Assembly: GCF_010729895.1 (NCBI RefSeq)
Contig: NZ_AP022612.1
Coordinates: forward strand, 4,154,001 to 4,218,000
DNA length: 64,000 bases
Reading direction: 5' to 3'
Origin: Mycolicibacterium confluentis
Lineage (GTDB): Bacteria > Actinomycetota > Actinomycetes > Mycobacteriales > Mycobacteriaceae
A model generated the notes under the pieces. That model did not search any database, was not told where the DNA came from, and saw nothing but the letters and a program-made list of their open reading frames with translations. Below are positions 1 through 8,699 of this stretch, piece by piece. The position numbers and the translations under genes are program-made. Positions within the stretch are counted from its first letter, which is position 1, and each line of letters starts with the position of its first letter.

Positions 1-459
1 CTGCGGGCCCAGCGCAGCGGGCACATCATCCAGGTGTCGTCGATCGGCGGCATCTCGGCGTTCCAGAACGTCGGCATCTACAACGCCTCGAAGTTCGCGC
101 TGGAAGGTTTCTCACAGGCCCTGGCGCAGGAGGTCGAGTCGTTCGGGATCCGCGTGACTCTGGTGGAACCGGGCGGCTTCGACACCGACTGGGCCGGGCC
201 GTCGGCCAAGCACGCCACCCGGTTGCCGGACTACGAGGAGATCCACGAGGCGGCTGAACTGGCGCGCGCCGAGCGCCTCGGCAAACGCGGTGATCCCGAG
301 GCGTCGGCGAGGGCGATCCTGAAGGTGGTCGACGCCCCCGAACCTCCCCTGCGGGTGTTCTTCGGCGCGCAACCGCTGCAGGTGGCCAAGGCCGACTACG
401 AGCAGCGGATCAAGACGTGGGAGGAATGGCAGCCCGTCGCGGAGTTGGCGCAGGGTTAG
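1..459 (+). CDS. Short-chain dehydrogenase/reductase, 5'-truncated by window edge
   Basis: The reading frame is open from base 1 ([10 protein letters not shown]) and ends with TAG at 457-459, so only the C-terminal about 150 residues are present; the Rossmann nucleotide-binding N-terminus lies outside the window. The conserved SDR active-site pair is visible as Y-N-A-S-K, with the preceding catalytic serine in the strand Q-V-S-S-I-G-G and a following P-G-G after the sixth strand. It is therefore an NAD(P)-dependent oxidoreductase of the classical SDR type. The substrate cannot be read from this part. Its last four bases overlap the end of the convergent mgtA gene. Confidence 0.9.
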   Translation: MRAQRSGHIIQVSSIGGISAFQNVGIYNASKFALEGFSQALAQEVESFGIRVTLVEPGGFDTDWAGPSAKHATRLPDYEEIHEAAELARAERLGKRGDPEASARAILKVVDAPEPPLRVFFGAQPLQVAKADYEQRIKTWEEWQPVAELAQG

Positions 460-1610
460 GCGGGCTTGCGCTGCTGTCCTGCGGGGCGCCCAGCGATCGC
501 CTGTTCGTGGAGGACCTGCTCGTAGTGGCCGAGCAGTTCCTCGCAGAGCACCGGCCAGGTGCGGCCCAGGACACTGCGCCGTGCGGCCGTCGCATAACGC
601 GGCCGCTCGGCCAGCAGGTGGTCGACCACGAGTGGCAGGCGCTGTTCGAACTCGCCGACCGGCAGCAGCAGCCCCGTCTGCATCGGCGTGACGAGGTCGC
701 GCGGGCCGCCGGCATCGGGGGCCACCACGGGCAGGCCCGAGGCCATGGCCTCCTGGACGGCCTGGCAGAACGTCTCGTGTTCGCCGGGGTGGACGAAGAC
801 GTCCATGCTGGCGTAGGCCGCGGACAGCGCCTCGCCGTGCAGTTCCCCGGTGAACACCGCCGAGGGCAGCGTGGCGGCCAGTTTCGCGCGGTCGATCCCG
901 TCGCCGACGATCACGAGTTGCAGGTCGTCGCGGTGCGCCAGCGCTGCCAGGCGTTCGACGTGCTTCTCGGGGGCCAGTCGTCCGACGAACCCCACTATCG
1001 GTCGTCCTTCGGGTGACCACTGTTCGCGGAGTGCCGTGCTGCGTGCCGACGGCGCGAAGCCGGTGACATCGACACCGCGGGCCCACTTGTGCACCCGTGG
1101 GATTCGATGTGCCTTGAGGCTTTCGATCGCCGACGTGGACGGCGCCAGGGTGCGGTCGGCCTTCGCGTGCACCTGCCTTGTCCACGCCCAGGCCATCTTC
1201 GCGGCGATCGGAACGCCGTAACTCTCGGCGAACCCCGCCACGTCCGTCTGGAACACCGCCACCGCGGGCACTGTGAGATCACGCGCCGCGCGCACGCCGC
1301 CCCAGCCGAGCAGGGCCGGGGACGCGAGGTGGATGACGTCGGGGTCGAAGCCGCGCAGCACCTGCCGCATCCGCGGCCACGGGATGCCCAGCGGCAGTGA
1401 CGTGACCTTGGGGAACATCCGCGACGGCACCCGGTGCACCCGGACGCCGTCGTGCAGGCGGTCGGCGGGTGGTTGCCCGGGCGGGTTGTCGGGGGCGATC
1501 ACCAACGCTTCATGTCCGGTGCGGCGCAGGTGCTCGAGCACCCGAAGCACCGAGTTGCTGACGCCGTTGACGTTCGGGAGGAAACTCTCGGCCACGATTG
1601 CGACGCGCAC
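456..1610 (-). CDS. mgtA: GDP-mannose-dependent glycosyltransferase MgtA (GT4)
   Basis: This is a 384-residue GT-B glycosyltransferase of family GT4. It starts at GTG 1610 with [16 protein letters not shown], the typical N-terminal domain opening, and carries the retaining-GT E-x7-E motif at about residues 279-287. Sequence and proximity to menD match M. tuberculosis Rv0557, which was first called PimB and later renamed MgtA: it adds mannose to a glucuronosyl diacylglycerol in corynebacteria and is linked to lipomannan/lipoarabinomannan assembly on the cytoplasmic face of the membrane. The assignment is by family and neighbourhood; the acceptor in this organism is inferred. Confidence 0.85.
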   Translation of the reverse strand: MRVAIVAESFLPNVNGVSNSVLRVLEHLRRTGHEALVIAPDNPPGQPPADRLHDGVRVHRVPSRMFPKVTSLPLGIPWPRMRQVLRGFDPDVIHLASPALLGWGGVRAARDLTVPAVAVFQTDVAGFAESYGVPIAAKMAWAWTRQVHAKADRTLAPSTSAIESLKAHRIPRVHKWARGVDVTGFAPSARSTALREQWSPEGRPIVGFVGRLAPEKHVERLAALAHRDDLQLVIVGDGIDRAKLAATLPSAVFTGELHGEALSAAYASMDVFVHPGEHETFCQAVQEAMASGLPVVAPDAGGPRDLVTPMQTGLLLPVGEFEQRLPLVVDHLLAERPRYATAARRSVLGRTWPVLCEELLGHYEQVLHEQAIAGRPAGQQRKPA

Positions 1611-1688
1611 GTCTGCGACGGTGCCAGCACGGTCTTTCCGGAAGGTTGCCGTCAGGCAGACACGACACGAACGTGTGAGGCGGGTTGG

Positions 1689-3002
1689 CTACAGGTACTC
1701 GTCCTTGGGTTGGACGGTGACGATCGCGTCCCGCATCTTGTCCTGCGATGGAGGTTCGTACGCCGTGTACCACCACCAGTCGCAGCGCTCCCCGGAGGTC
1801 CCGGGGTAAGGCCGCACCCGCGGCGGGGGTCCATGCGGTCGCCGCGCCAACGACCCGTCCTGCAGCAGTTGCCCGTCGCAGTCGAGAACTTTGAGCCGAC
1901 TGGCCGGGCCCAGGACAGTGATCTCACCCTTGTGGTGCATCCGGTGGTGATACGGACACAGCAGCACCAGGTTCTCCAACTCGGTTTCTCCGCCGTCCTC
2001 CCAATGCCGGATGTGATGGGCATGCAAACCCCTCGTAGCCCCGCACCCCGGCACAGCGCACGTGGGGTGGCGATGCTCCAGGGCGCGGCGCAGGCGCCGG
2101 CTGATCGTGCGCGTGGTGCGCCCCGACCCGATGACCTGCCCGTCACGTTCAAACCAGACTTCGCAGGTGGCATCACAGGTCAGGTACCGGCGGTCGGCGG
2201 CAGACAGAGCCGGCCCCAGATGCAGATTGGCCAGCTTCTCCTTGGCATCGACGTGCATCACCACCGTGGTGCGATGCCCCTGCGGGCGTGCGGCGGCTTC
2301 GACGTCCCAGCCGGCCTCGACCAGTCGCATGAAGGCGTTGGGCAACGTCGGAAACGGCGGACGACGCAACTCATCACGATTGTGCCCGGTATCGGATTCA
2401 TCAGCGTCGTGATCACGCTTCCACTCACCGATCAAGGCCTCATGGTGCGACTGCAGTCCGGCCTCGAACTTCGCCGACTCGATCGCCGGGAGCGTGATGC
2501 GCCACGTGACGGTGTCCTCACCCACACTCTTCGACACCGAAGCTTGGGGTTCGGGCTTGGGAGCCCTGTCCGGGCGCGGCTCCAGCTTGATCGCCTTCTT
2601 CAACTGACTCACCGAAGCGTGGGTCGCGAACGCCCTGTAATGCTCATCGGAACCCTCCCCCGCACGGGCGGCGATGACTCCGACCTGATCGAGTGACAAC
2701 TGCCCCTCGCGCAGTGCGCCCACACAGCGCGGGAACTCCTCAATCCGCTCGGCGATCGCCGCGATCGACTTCGCGTGCTCCGCCGACGCACCCAGCCGCC
2801 AGGCCAACAACCCTGCCAACGACCGACACCCGGTGTGGCCCCACAACCCGTCCATCCGCGCCGCGATCTCCACGATCCGGCCATCAATCGCGTTGCGCTG
2901 CCCCGCCAACTCCGACAGTTCGTCGTACAACCCCATCAGACGGTCAGTCCGCAGCTCGCCCGGTTGCTCAGCAACCAAGCCGGGACCCGTCATCGAGGAC
3001 AT
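1689..3002 (-). CDS. DUF222 / HNH endonuclease-domain protein (REP13E12-related)
   Basis: The protein has 437 residues with an N-terminal DUF222 region and a C-terminal HNH nuclease fold. The HNH part looks intact: C-A-V-P-G-C, then H-A-H-H-I, the central asparagine in E-L-E-N-L, and a final H-H-R-M-H-H. I place the start at ATG 3002 (M-S-S-M-T-G) because GGGAGA lies about 8 nt upstream. An in-frame start at 3206 would add 68 residues with no domain character. Such proteins are multicopy in mycobacteria and related to REP13E12 elements; their role is not established. A perfect 8-bp inverted repeat sits 19 bp upstream of the start. A second, divergent family member lies at 22145-23554. Confidence 0.82.
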   Translation of the reverse strand: MSSMTGPGLVAEQPGELRTDRLMGLYDELSELAGQRNAIDGRIVEIAARMDGLWGHTGCRSLAGLLAWRLGASAEHAKSIAAIAERIEEFPRCVGALREGQLSLDQVGVIAARAGEGSDEHYRAFATHASVSQLKKAIKLEPRPDRAPKPEPQASVSKSVGEDTVTWRITLPAIESAKFEAGLQSHHEALIGEWKRDHDADESDTGHNRDELRRPPFPTLPNAFMRLVEAGWDVEAAARPQGHRTTVVMHVDAKEKLANLHLGPALSAADRRYLTCDATCEVWFERDGQVIGSGRTTRTISRRLRRALEHRHPTCAVPGCGATRGLHAHHIRHWEDGGETELENLVLLCPYHHRMHHKGEITVLGPASRLKVLDCDGQLLQDGSLARRPHGPPPRVRPYPGTSGERCDWWWYTAYEPPSQDKMRDAIVTVQPKDEYL

Positions 3003-3020
3003 GACCACAGTCTCCCAGCA

Positions 3021-3042
3021 GGGTCCGACAAATTTCGGACCC
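3021..3042. promoter_or_regulatory. Perfect inverted repeat upstream of DUF222/HNH gene
   Basis: The sequence reads GGGTCCGA, then CAAATT, then TCGGACCC: two perfect 8-bp arms around a 6-bp spacer. It lies 19 bp upstream of the HNH start at 3002 and about 200 bp from the divergent lipoprotein gene. The compact spacing fits a dimeric repressor site or a hairpin in the leader. No regulator is assigned. Confidence 0.5.
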
Positions 3043-3242
3043 GAGAGACGCCGCCGCACGCCCTCCCAGCGAGACCGCACTGAGGGCGGGAGCGCCGAAA
3101 TCACCGCCGCCAGTGCGGTTTCAACGCAAGAGAGCTCCACGGGACCGCGAATCCCACCGGAATTTCTGGCAGCCACCGCAGGCTCGACGCACGAGGGAAC
3201 GGTCACAGCCGGGGTATCTTCGTCTGAATCGGAAGGGGCGGC

Positions 3243-3911
3243 ATGCGAAGGATCTTGGCGACAGTGGCCGTGGCCGCATCAGCGGTGCTCGCCGTGGGCT
3301 GCAGCGCAGCGGTCGAGGGCACCGCACAGGCCGTTCTGAACCCGCCCGGGGTCATGATGTCCGACGACGGCGGCGGCATCGTCGCTGGCGCCCGCGACGC
3401 CGCGGTGCGCATCGAGATCTATGCCGAACCGCAGTGCGCACACTGCGCGACCCTGCAGTTCAAGTTCGGCGACGAACTCAAGGGCCACTTGGCATCCGGG
3501 CGCCTGGCGGTCACCTACCGGCCTCTGACTTTCCTGGACCTGGGCTCGCGCGGGTACTCCGCCGCGGTCGTCGACGCGCTGTTCCTTGCGGTGGATCCCG
3601 CCACGCTCGCCGATCAGTTCCAGACTTTCGTCGCGGAGTTGTGGGCCAATCAGCGCCTCGCGTACAGCCGGTACACAGGCGAAGACTTCGCCAGGATGGC
3701 GACCGCTGCCGGGCTGTCCAAAACCGTGTCCGAGGCCATCAGCTTCGGCAGGGCGACCGTCGACCCCGATGAGGTCACCGACGTCAACGCCGAACTCCTC
3801 CTGACCATCGAGGGCAGCGTGCACACCCCGGTGGTCTACAACCTGAGCGACGACAGCGTCATCGACATCTCCGATGACGACTGGCTCAACGACCTGATGC
3901 GCCAAGCCTGA
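3243..3911 (+). CDS. DsbA/thioredoxin-fold lipoprotein
   Basis: The protein has 222 residues. The N-terminus is a lipoprotein signal: basic M-R-R, a hydrophobic stretch, and lipobox L-A-V-G-C with the modified cysteine at residue 20. The mature part has a C-x-x-C active site (C-A-H-C, residues 65-68) after the strand E-I-Y-A-E-P-Q, as in the DsbA-like Thioredoxin_4 family, so it should act as an extracytoplasmic thiol oxidoreductase anchored to the outer face of the membrane. GGAAGGGG lies just upstream of the ATG, and a -10-like TATCTT lies further upstream. Its 3' end overlaps the convergent DUF3592 gene by 26 bases. A disulfide role is inferred from the fold. Confidence 0.82.
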   Translation: MRRILATVAVAASAVLAVGCSAAVEGTAQAVLNPPGVMMSDDGGGIVAGARDAAVRIEIYAEPQCAHCATLQFKFGDELKGHLASGRLAVTYRPLTFLDLGSRGYSAAVVDALFLAVDPATLADQFQTFVAELWANQRLAYSRYTGEDFARMATAAGLSKTVSEAISFGRATVDPDEVTDVNAELLLTIEGSVHTPVVYNLSDDSVIDISDDDWLNDLMRQA

Positions 3912-4407
3912 GTTCGCCGGATTCGTCGATCCGCCGTTCGAGCGCGACAAGCCCGATCAGCGCGCCCAGAGCCACGATCCAACCGACCACGGCGATCGAC
4001 CCGGCCGGGATGATGGCCAGCGCGGCGGTACGGTCCTGCACGCGCACGAGGTCGGGATCGTCCTTGTCGTACTCGACGTAGATCCGCATGCCGGTGGCCA
4101 GTTCGGACGGGTAGAGCACACCGAGTTCAGGACGGTAGGTGACCCGATCCGGCGTGACGAACTCGATCGTCGACCGGCGCGGGCCCGCACTGAGCACCTC
4201 GGCCTGCGCCACGCCCATGTTCGCCTCGATCTGACGGTCGTTGCGCCACGCACCTGCCACCAACAGCAGCGACTGCAGGGTCACCACGAAGACCGCGACC
4301 CAGACACCGACCTTGGTCCATCGCAACACTTTTCGTGTTGGCGAGTCGTCGACACCGTCCGCAATCCGCGGCAGCAGCAGCGCTAACTGCCTGCGGTCGA
4401 GCCTCAC
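3886..4407 (-). CDS. DUF3592-type membrane protein (Rv0556-like)
   Basis: The protein has 173 residues, starting at GTG 4407, whose first bases overlap the menD stop as GTGA (4404-4407). It has one membrane segment near residues 30-55 and a second near the C-terminus (about 135-160), separated by a soluble beta-rich stretch containing Y-P-S-E-L and V-E-Y-D-K-D-D-P, which resembles the DUF3592 extracytoplasmic domain. Position directly after menD matches M. tuberculosis Rv0556. No enzymatic residues are apparent. Translational coupling to menD is likely. Function unknown. Confidence 0.8.
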   Translation of the reverse strand: MRLDRRQLALLLPRIADGVDDSPTRKVLRWTKVGVWVAVFVVTLQSLLLVAGAWRNDRQIEANMGVAQAEVLSAGPRRSTIEFVTPDRVTYRPELGVLYPSELATGMRIYVEYDKDDPDLVRVQDRTAALAIIPAGSIAVVGWIVALGALIGLVALERRIDESGELRLGASGR

Positions 4408-6050
4408 AGCGCGGCCTTGATCGACGCGTGCAACTGCCGCAGCGACGATCGGTCGGCCTTCACCTCCAGCACGCGCATACCGGAGTGCGGCTCGTCGAGA
4501 ACGGCGGCCAAGGCCTCGATTTCGACCTGCTGACACTCGACGTGGTAGGCCCGGCACAGCGCGGCGACGTCCACGTCATGCGGCGTACCGAAGATTCGCG
4601 AGGACACATCGGAGAACCGCGGGTCACCCTGCTCGAGGAGCTCGAAGATGCCGCCGCCGTTGTCATTCGACACCACGATGGTCAGGTTCGCAGGAGTGGG
4701 CTCCGTCGGCCCGACCAGAAGCCCCGAACTGTCGTGCACGAACGTCAGATCGCCGATCAGCGCGACGGTCCGGCCACCCGTTAGGTCATGGGCCAGCGCG
4801 GCGCCGATCGCGGTGGACACCGTGCCGTCGATGCCCGCGACGCCGCGGTTGGACCGCACCTGGATCGCGCGCGGCCCCGCCGTCACGAGGCCGGCCAGCG
4901 CGATGTCGCGCACCGGGTTGGACGCACCGAGCACCAGTTGGTCGCCATCGCGCAGGGAGTCCGCGACCGCGGCCGCGACGTGCAGTCCCGTCGTCAGCGG
5001 GTGCGCACGCAGTTGGCTGCGCACCGCATCGACGGCGTGCCGGTTGACCTCGGCGCAACGCTGCAGCCACGCGGCCCCGGGGGTGCCTGAGATTACGGCC
5101 CGCGTGCCGGTGGCCAGCGAGTTGCCCGAGACGTCGGGCCAGCGCGGGCCCGTCGTCAGAGCGAAGACCGGCACCGAGGGGTCGGCGAGCAGCGCCGACA
5201 CCGGGCGGTGCAGTGTCGGCCGGCCCAGCATGATGACCTGCGCGGGCCGCAGCAACGGCAGCGCCAGCGGGTGCAGCGGGTTGGCCGGCTGCGGCGCGGT
5301 CGGTTCGGCGACGGTGGGCAGCCCCGCGAGGTTGGGGTGCGAGCCGGCGCCGTGCCCCGCGATCACCAGGGTGTCGGGGGTGACGTCGATGTCCAGCGGC
5401 TGATCGAACGTGACGGGTGGGGTGTAGGTCCACGGCCTGCCGTCGGGCCTGCCCTGCGGGATCTCGGCGTCGTCGACATGCTGCGGGTCGGGCACCAGCG
5501 GCTCCCGAAGCGGGATGTCGAACTGCACGGGGCCGGCGTTGCCGCTGCGGGCACCGGTGGCGGCGACGAGAACCCGGCAGGTCGCCGAACGCCACTGGGC
5601 GTTGAGTGCGGCCATCTTCTCCGGCGCGTTCTCGGCCAGGCCCAGGCTGATGCTGGCCCGCACCTGCGTGCCGAAGTAGCCGAGCTGTTCCATGGTCTGG
5701 TTGGCGCCCGTGCCCAGCAGTTCGTAAGGCCGGTTGGCGCTCAACACGATCAGCGGCACGCGGGCATAGTTGGCCTCGATGACGGCGGGTCCCAGGTTGG
5801 CCACGGCCGTGCCGGAGGTCATGGCGACGCACACCGGGGCGCCTGCCGCGACCGCCAATCCGATGGCGAGGTAGCCCGCCGTGCGCTCGTCGATGCGCAC
5901 GTGAAGCCGCAGGCGGCCGGCACGGTCGGCGGCCTCCAACGCGAACGCGAGCGGTGCGTTGCGTGAGCCCGGGCACAGCACCACATCCCGGACACCGCCG
6001 CGGATCAGCTCATCGACGACGATGCGCGCCTGAGCTGTCGATGGGTTCAC
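4404..6050 (-). CDS. menD: MenD, SEPHCHC synthase
   Basis: This is the ThDP-dependent 2-succinyl-5-enolpyruvyl-6-hydroxy-3-cyclohexene-1-carboxylate synthase, which joins 2-oxoglutarate-derived succinyl semialdehyde to isochorismate, the first committed step of menaquinone synthesis. The N-terminus carries the C-P-G-S-R-N-A-P block and the R-I-D-E-R-T-A-G-Y segment with the cofactor-activating glutamate; the C-terminal half has G-D-L-T-F-V-H-D and N-D-N-G-G-G-I-F for diphosphate and metal binding. Two adjacent GTG codons (6053, 6050) are possible; 6050 gives V-N-P-S-T, the start I remember for M. tuberculosis MenD. It is in an operon with bpoC upstream (12 nt gap) and the DUF3592 gene downstream (GTGA overlap). 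The protein is about 548 residues. Confidence 0.95.
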   Translation of the reverse strand: MNPSTAQARIVVDELIRGGVRDVVLCPGSRNAPLAFALEAADRAGRLRLHVRIDERTAGYLAIGLAVAAGAPVCVAMTSGTAVANLGPAVIEANYARVPLIVLSANRPYELLGTGANQTMEQLGYFGTQVRASISLGLAENAPEKMAALNAQWRSATCRVLVAATGARSGNAGPVQFDIPLREPLVPDPQHVDDAEIPQGRPDGRPWTYTPPVTFDQPLDIDVTPDTLVIAGHGAGSHPNLAGLPTVAEPTAPQPANPLHPLALPLLRPAQVIMLGRPTLHRPVSALLADPSVPVFALTTGPRWPDVSGNSLATGTRAVISGTPGAAWLQRCAEVNRHAVDAVRSQLRAHPLTTGLHVAAAVADSLRDGDQLVLGASNPVRDIALAGLVTAGPRAIQVRSNRGVAGIDGTVSTAIGAALAHDLTGGRTVALIGDLTFVHDSSGLLVGPTEPTPANLTIVVSNDNGGGIFELLEQGDPRFSDVSSRIFGTPHDVDVAALCRAYHVECQQVEIEALAAVLDEPHSGMRVLEVKADRSSLRQLHASIKAAL

Positions 6051-6062
6051 CACAACACTCTG

Positions 6063-6851
6063 TCACATGGGCAGGCGGCCGAAGAATTCCAGCATCGCGT
6101 TGTTGACCGCGTCCGGCTGCTCGATGAATCCGAGGTGTCCAGCGTCACGTATCTGCAGGTGGCGGGCCTTGGGTATGGCGTCGGCCACTTCTTTGCCCAG
6201 GTGTGGGGGCAGCACCAGATCGTCGGCGAACGAGATCACCATGACCGGCGTCGTGATGGCGCGGTAAGCGGCCAGTCGGTTGCCCTCCGGCTTGACGTCG
6301 AACTGGCACCGATTACCCGGCGTCGCCCTGACGGGCCACATGGTGAACATCTCGATCCAGTCCCCCGCCACCCGGTCGTTGTTCAGGGTCGCGGGCGAGA
6401 AGTTCTCCAGCATGCGGATTTTGGCGTCGAACTCGGGCGGAAGTTCGACGCCCGCGTCGAGTCGGATCTCCTCGGCGCGACGGAAGAAGTCCCGCGTGCG
6501 GTCATGCCGGCCGCGGGTCGCCATCAGCACGGCCTGCTTCACGAGGTCGGGGCGCGCGAGCATCAGTTCCTGGGCGATGAACGCACCCATCGAGACTCCG
6601 ACCACCCGGGTCGGCCCGCCCACCAACTCCTCGATGAGGGACACGGTGTCGGCGACCATGGTCTCGGTCGTGAACCCGTTGGCGTTCTCAGTGGCGCCGA
6701 CGCCCCGGTTGTCGAACGTGATGGTGCGGAAACCGGCCCGAAGGAACGCCGGGACCTGATGCAGGTGCCAGGTGCGGCCCGCACCGCCGTGACCGGCGAT
6801 GAACAGGACCGGATCCCCCTTGCCGCGGTCGTCGTAGGCGAGATTTATCAC
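6063..6851 (-). CDS. bpoC: Alpha/beta hydrolase BpoC, possible MenH
   Basis: The protein is an alpha/beta-hydrolase of 262 residues, the same length as M. tuberculosis BpoC (Rv0554). The nucleophile elbow is G-V-S-M-G with Ser at residue 87, and the catalytic His is in D-A-G-H (about residue 239). F-I-A-G-H-G-G-A-G-R near the N-terminus forms the oxyanion region. It is annotated in the family as a cofactor-free peroxidase, but between menC and menD it is the natural candidate for the missing MenH step (SHCHC synthase), which also uses this fold; that is inference. It starts at GTG 6851 within a GTGA overlap with the DJ-1 gene and is followed 12 nt later by menD. Confidence 0.85.
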   Translation of the reverse strand: MINLAYDDRGKGDPVLFIAGHGGAGRTWHLHQVPAFLRAGFRTITFDNRGVGATENANGFTTETMVADTVSLIEELVGGPTRVVGVSMGAFIAQELMLARPDLVKQAVLMATRGRHDRTRDFFRRAEEIRLDAGVELPPEFDAKIRMLENFSPATLNNDRVAGDWIEMFTMWPVRATPGNRCQFDVKPEGNRLAAYRAITTPVMVISFADDLVLPPHLGKEVADAIPKARHLQIRDAGHLGFIEQPDAVNNAMLEFFGRLPM

Positions 6852-7597
6852 CCGCCCACGTTAGCGGAGCGCTTCTGCCGCCCGCGTCGCCTGCCGCGCA
6901 CGACGTCGATCGCGCGATCCCACAGCAGCAGCGTGCTGGCCTTGAGCAGAGCGGGCTTGACCATGTCCTTACCCAGCAGCGCGGCCGCCGTGGCCTTGGT
7001 CGCCGCAGACGCCTTCGACACGTGCCCCGAGTCGAAGGGTGGCTGCGGGTCGTACTCGATGCCCAGTTGGATGGCCTTGGCCTTGTCCTCGCCGCCCAAC
7101 TGCGCGGCCAGCCACAGGCCCAGGTCAATCCCCGCCGACACTCCTGCGGCGGTGACGATGTCGCCCTCGTGGACCACGCGTTCGTCGCCGACCGGCACGG
7201 CCCCGAGCATCTTGAGCGCAGGCAGCGTGGACCAGTGCGACGTGGCGCGTCTGCCGTCGAGCAGGCCCGACGCGGCGAGCACCACAGAACCCGAGCACAC
7301 CGACGTCGTCCACGTCGCGGTGCGGTGGGTGTCGCGCAGCCACGCCAGCACCTTCTCGTCCCTGGCGACCTCGACGGTCCCGGGTCCGCCCGGCACGAGC
7401 ACCACATCGGGTGCGGGCGTCTCGTCGAACGTGTGGGTGGCCCCGATCACCAGGACACCGGAATCCGCAGTGATGGGGCCGATCTCGTGCCAGACGAAGC
7501 GGACCTCGGTGTCCGGCAGTCGATGCAGGATCTCGTAGGGCCCGATGAAGTCCAGGGCCGTGAAGGTGGGATAGAGGACGATCGCGATCTGGGTCAT
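6848..7597 (-). CDS. DJ-1/PfpI family protein (isonitrile hydratase-like)
   Basis: The product has 249 residues with a DJ-1/PfpI amidotransferase-like domain; the conserved nucleophile cysteine is in S-V-C-S-G-S (about residue 101), after V-L-V-P-G-G-P-G. Closest in appearance are isonitrile (isocyanide) hydratases. The start at ATG 7597 is supported by AAGGAG 7 nt upstream; an extension further upstream shows no domain character. A lysine/arginine-rich C-terminal tail (about residues 200-249) is not part of the usual fold. It lies between a GlxA-type regulator of the same superfamily and bpoC, overlapping bpoC by four bases, so the pair has become embedded in the men operon. Substrate unknown. 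Confidence 0.82.
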   Translation of the reverse strand: MTQIAIVLYPTFTALDFIGPYEILHRLPDTEVRFVWHEIGPITADSGVLVIGATHTFDETPAPDVVLVPGGPGTVEVARDEKVLAWLRDTHRTATWTTSVCSGSVVLAASGLLDGRRATSHWSTLPALKMLGAVPVGDERVVHEGDIVTAAGVSAGIDLGLWLAAQLGGEDKAKAIQLGIEYDPQPPFDSGHVSKASAATKATAAALLGKDMVKPALLKASTLLLWDRAIDVVRGRRRGRQKRSANVGG

Positions 7598-7647
7598 GAG
7601 GACTCCTTGTTGGTTCAGATGAGGTTCTGTTCGGGTGGAGCTACTGG

Positions 7648-8637
7648 TCAGGCGAACTGTCTGCGGTACTGGTCGGGTGAGACGCCGATGCGGCGAACGA
7701 AGTTGCGGCGCATGGTTTCCGCGGTGCCGAACCCGCACCGCGACGCGATCGCCACGACCGTGTCGTCGGTCTGTTCGAGCAGGCGCCGGGCGGCGTCGGT
7801 GCGGATGCGTTCGACGTAGGTGGCCGGGGCCTCCCCGACCTCATCGGTGAAGACCCGGGTGAAATGCCGCGGGCTCATCGCGGCGCGCTTCGCGAGGTCG
7901 GCGACGGTGTGCGTGGCGCCGGGCTGAGCCTCGATGGACTCCTGCACCTCGCGGATGGGTGAGCGCTTGGCCCGCGGCATCCACACCGGCGGCGCGAACT
8001 GGGTCTGCCCGCCGGGGCGGCGCAGATAGAGGACCAGATAGCGGGCCACGGTCTGGGCGACGTCGGTGCCGTAGTCGTCCTCGACCAGCGACAGCGCGAG
8101 GTCGATGCCCGCCGTCACCCCGGCCGCGGTCCACACGCGCTCCGAACTGCGCACGAAGATCGGCTCGGGGTCGACGTCGACGCCCGGGAACTCCTCGGCC
8201 ATCCGGTCAGCGAACGCCCAGTGCGTGGTGGCACGGCACCCGTCGAGCAGACCGGCCTCGGCGGCCAGGAACGCACCCGTGCACACACTCACGACGCGGC
8301 GAGCACCGCGCGCCGTCTCACGGATCCACCCCATCAGGTCGGGGTCGTCACGGACCTCGGCGGTGCCGCCGCCGCCGGGAAGCACCAGCGTGTCGACGGG
8401 TCCGGAGGGCAGCGGATCGGCGGCCAGTTGCAGACCGCTCTCGGTGCGGATCGGCGCGCCGTCCTTGGACACCACGCTGACGTCGTAGCCGATCTCTGGG
8501 CCTCCGACAGAGTTGTCTGCGGTCGGCGCGGCGTCAGCGGCCAGGACCAGCCCGGCCGTGTGGAACACCTCGAACGGGCCCACCAGGTCGAGCGACTGAA
8601 TGCCTGGGAAGGCCAGGAGCACCACCGATCGCCGCAT
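7648..8637 (-). CDS. GlxA-family transcriptional regulator (DJ-1 domain + AraC HTH)
   Basis: The protein has 329 residues. Residues 1 to about 195 form a DJ-1/PfpI-like domain (A-F-P-G-I-Q-S-L-D at the N-terminus, S-V-C-T-G-A-F at the elbow). The last 100 residues are an AraC/XylS double helix-turn-helix (A-A-M-S-P-R-H-F-T-R-V-F and G-F-G-T-A-E-T-M-R-R-N-F). This is the GlxA architecture. The next gene downstream (50 nt gap) is a stand-alone DJ-1 protein, the usual partner of such regulators, so it probably controls that gene and its own transcript. A perfect 6-bp inverted repeat lies 26 bp upstream of the start. Confidence 0.88.
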   Translation of the reverse strand: MRRSVVLLAFPGIQSLDLVGPFEVFHTAGLVLAADAAPTADNSVGGPEIGYDVSVVSKDGAPIRTESGLQLAADPLPSGPVDTLVLPGGGGTAEVRDDPDLMGWIRETARGARRVVSVCTGAFLAAEAGLLDGCRATTHWAFADRMAEEFPGVDVDPEPIFVRSSERVWTAAGVTAGIDLALSLVEDDYGTDVAQTVARYLVLYLRRPGGQTQFAPPVWMPRAKRSPIREVQESIEAQPGATHTVADLAKRAAMSPRHFTRVFTDEVGEAPATYVERIRTDAARRLLEQTDDTVVAIASRCGFGTAETMRRNFVRRIGVSPDQYRRQFA

Positions 8638-8662
8638 GTGCTCAATCCTGGTCCCGAACCCG

Positions 8663-8680
8663 CATGGCGTCTATGCCATG
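8663..8680. promoter_or_regulatory. Short palindrome upstream of the GlxA-type regulator
   Basis: CATGGC and GCCATG form perfect 6-bp arms around GTCTAT, in the 62-bp space between the menC stop and the regulator start. It could be an autoregulatory site or a weak hairpin after menC. There is no run of T to mark a classical terminator. Confidence 0.3.
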
Positions 8681-8699
8681 CACCCCACAGATCAGGACA

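Noticed and set aside
3003..3206. 68-residue N-terminal extension of the first DUF222/HNH protein
   Set aside because: No domain character, and ATG 3002 has a ribosome-binding site; the extension would also span the inverted repeat at 3021-3042.
8638..8699. Rho-independent terminator after menC
   Set aside because: The palindrome has only 6-bp arms and no following T run; reported only as a weak possible site.
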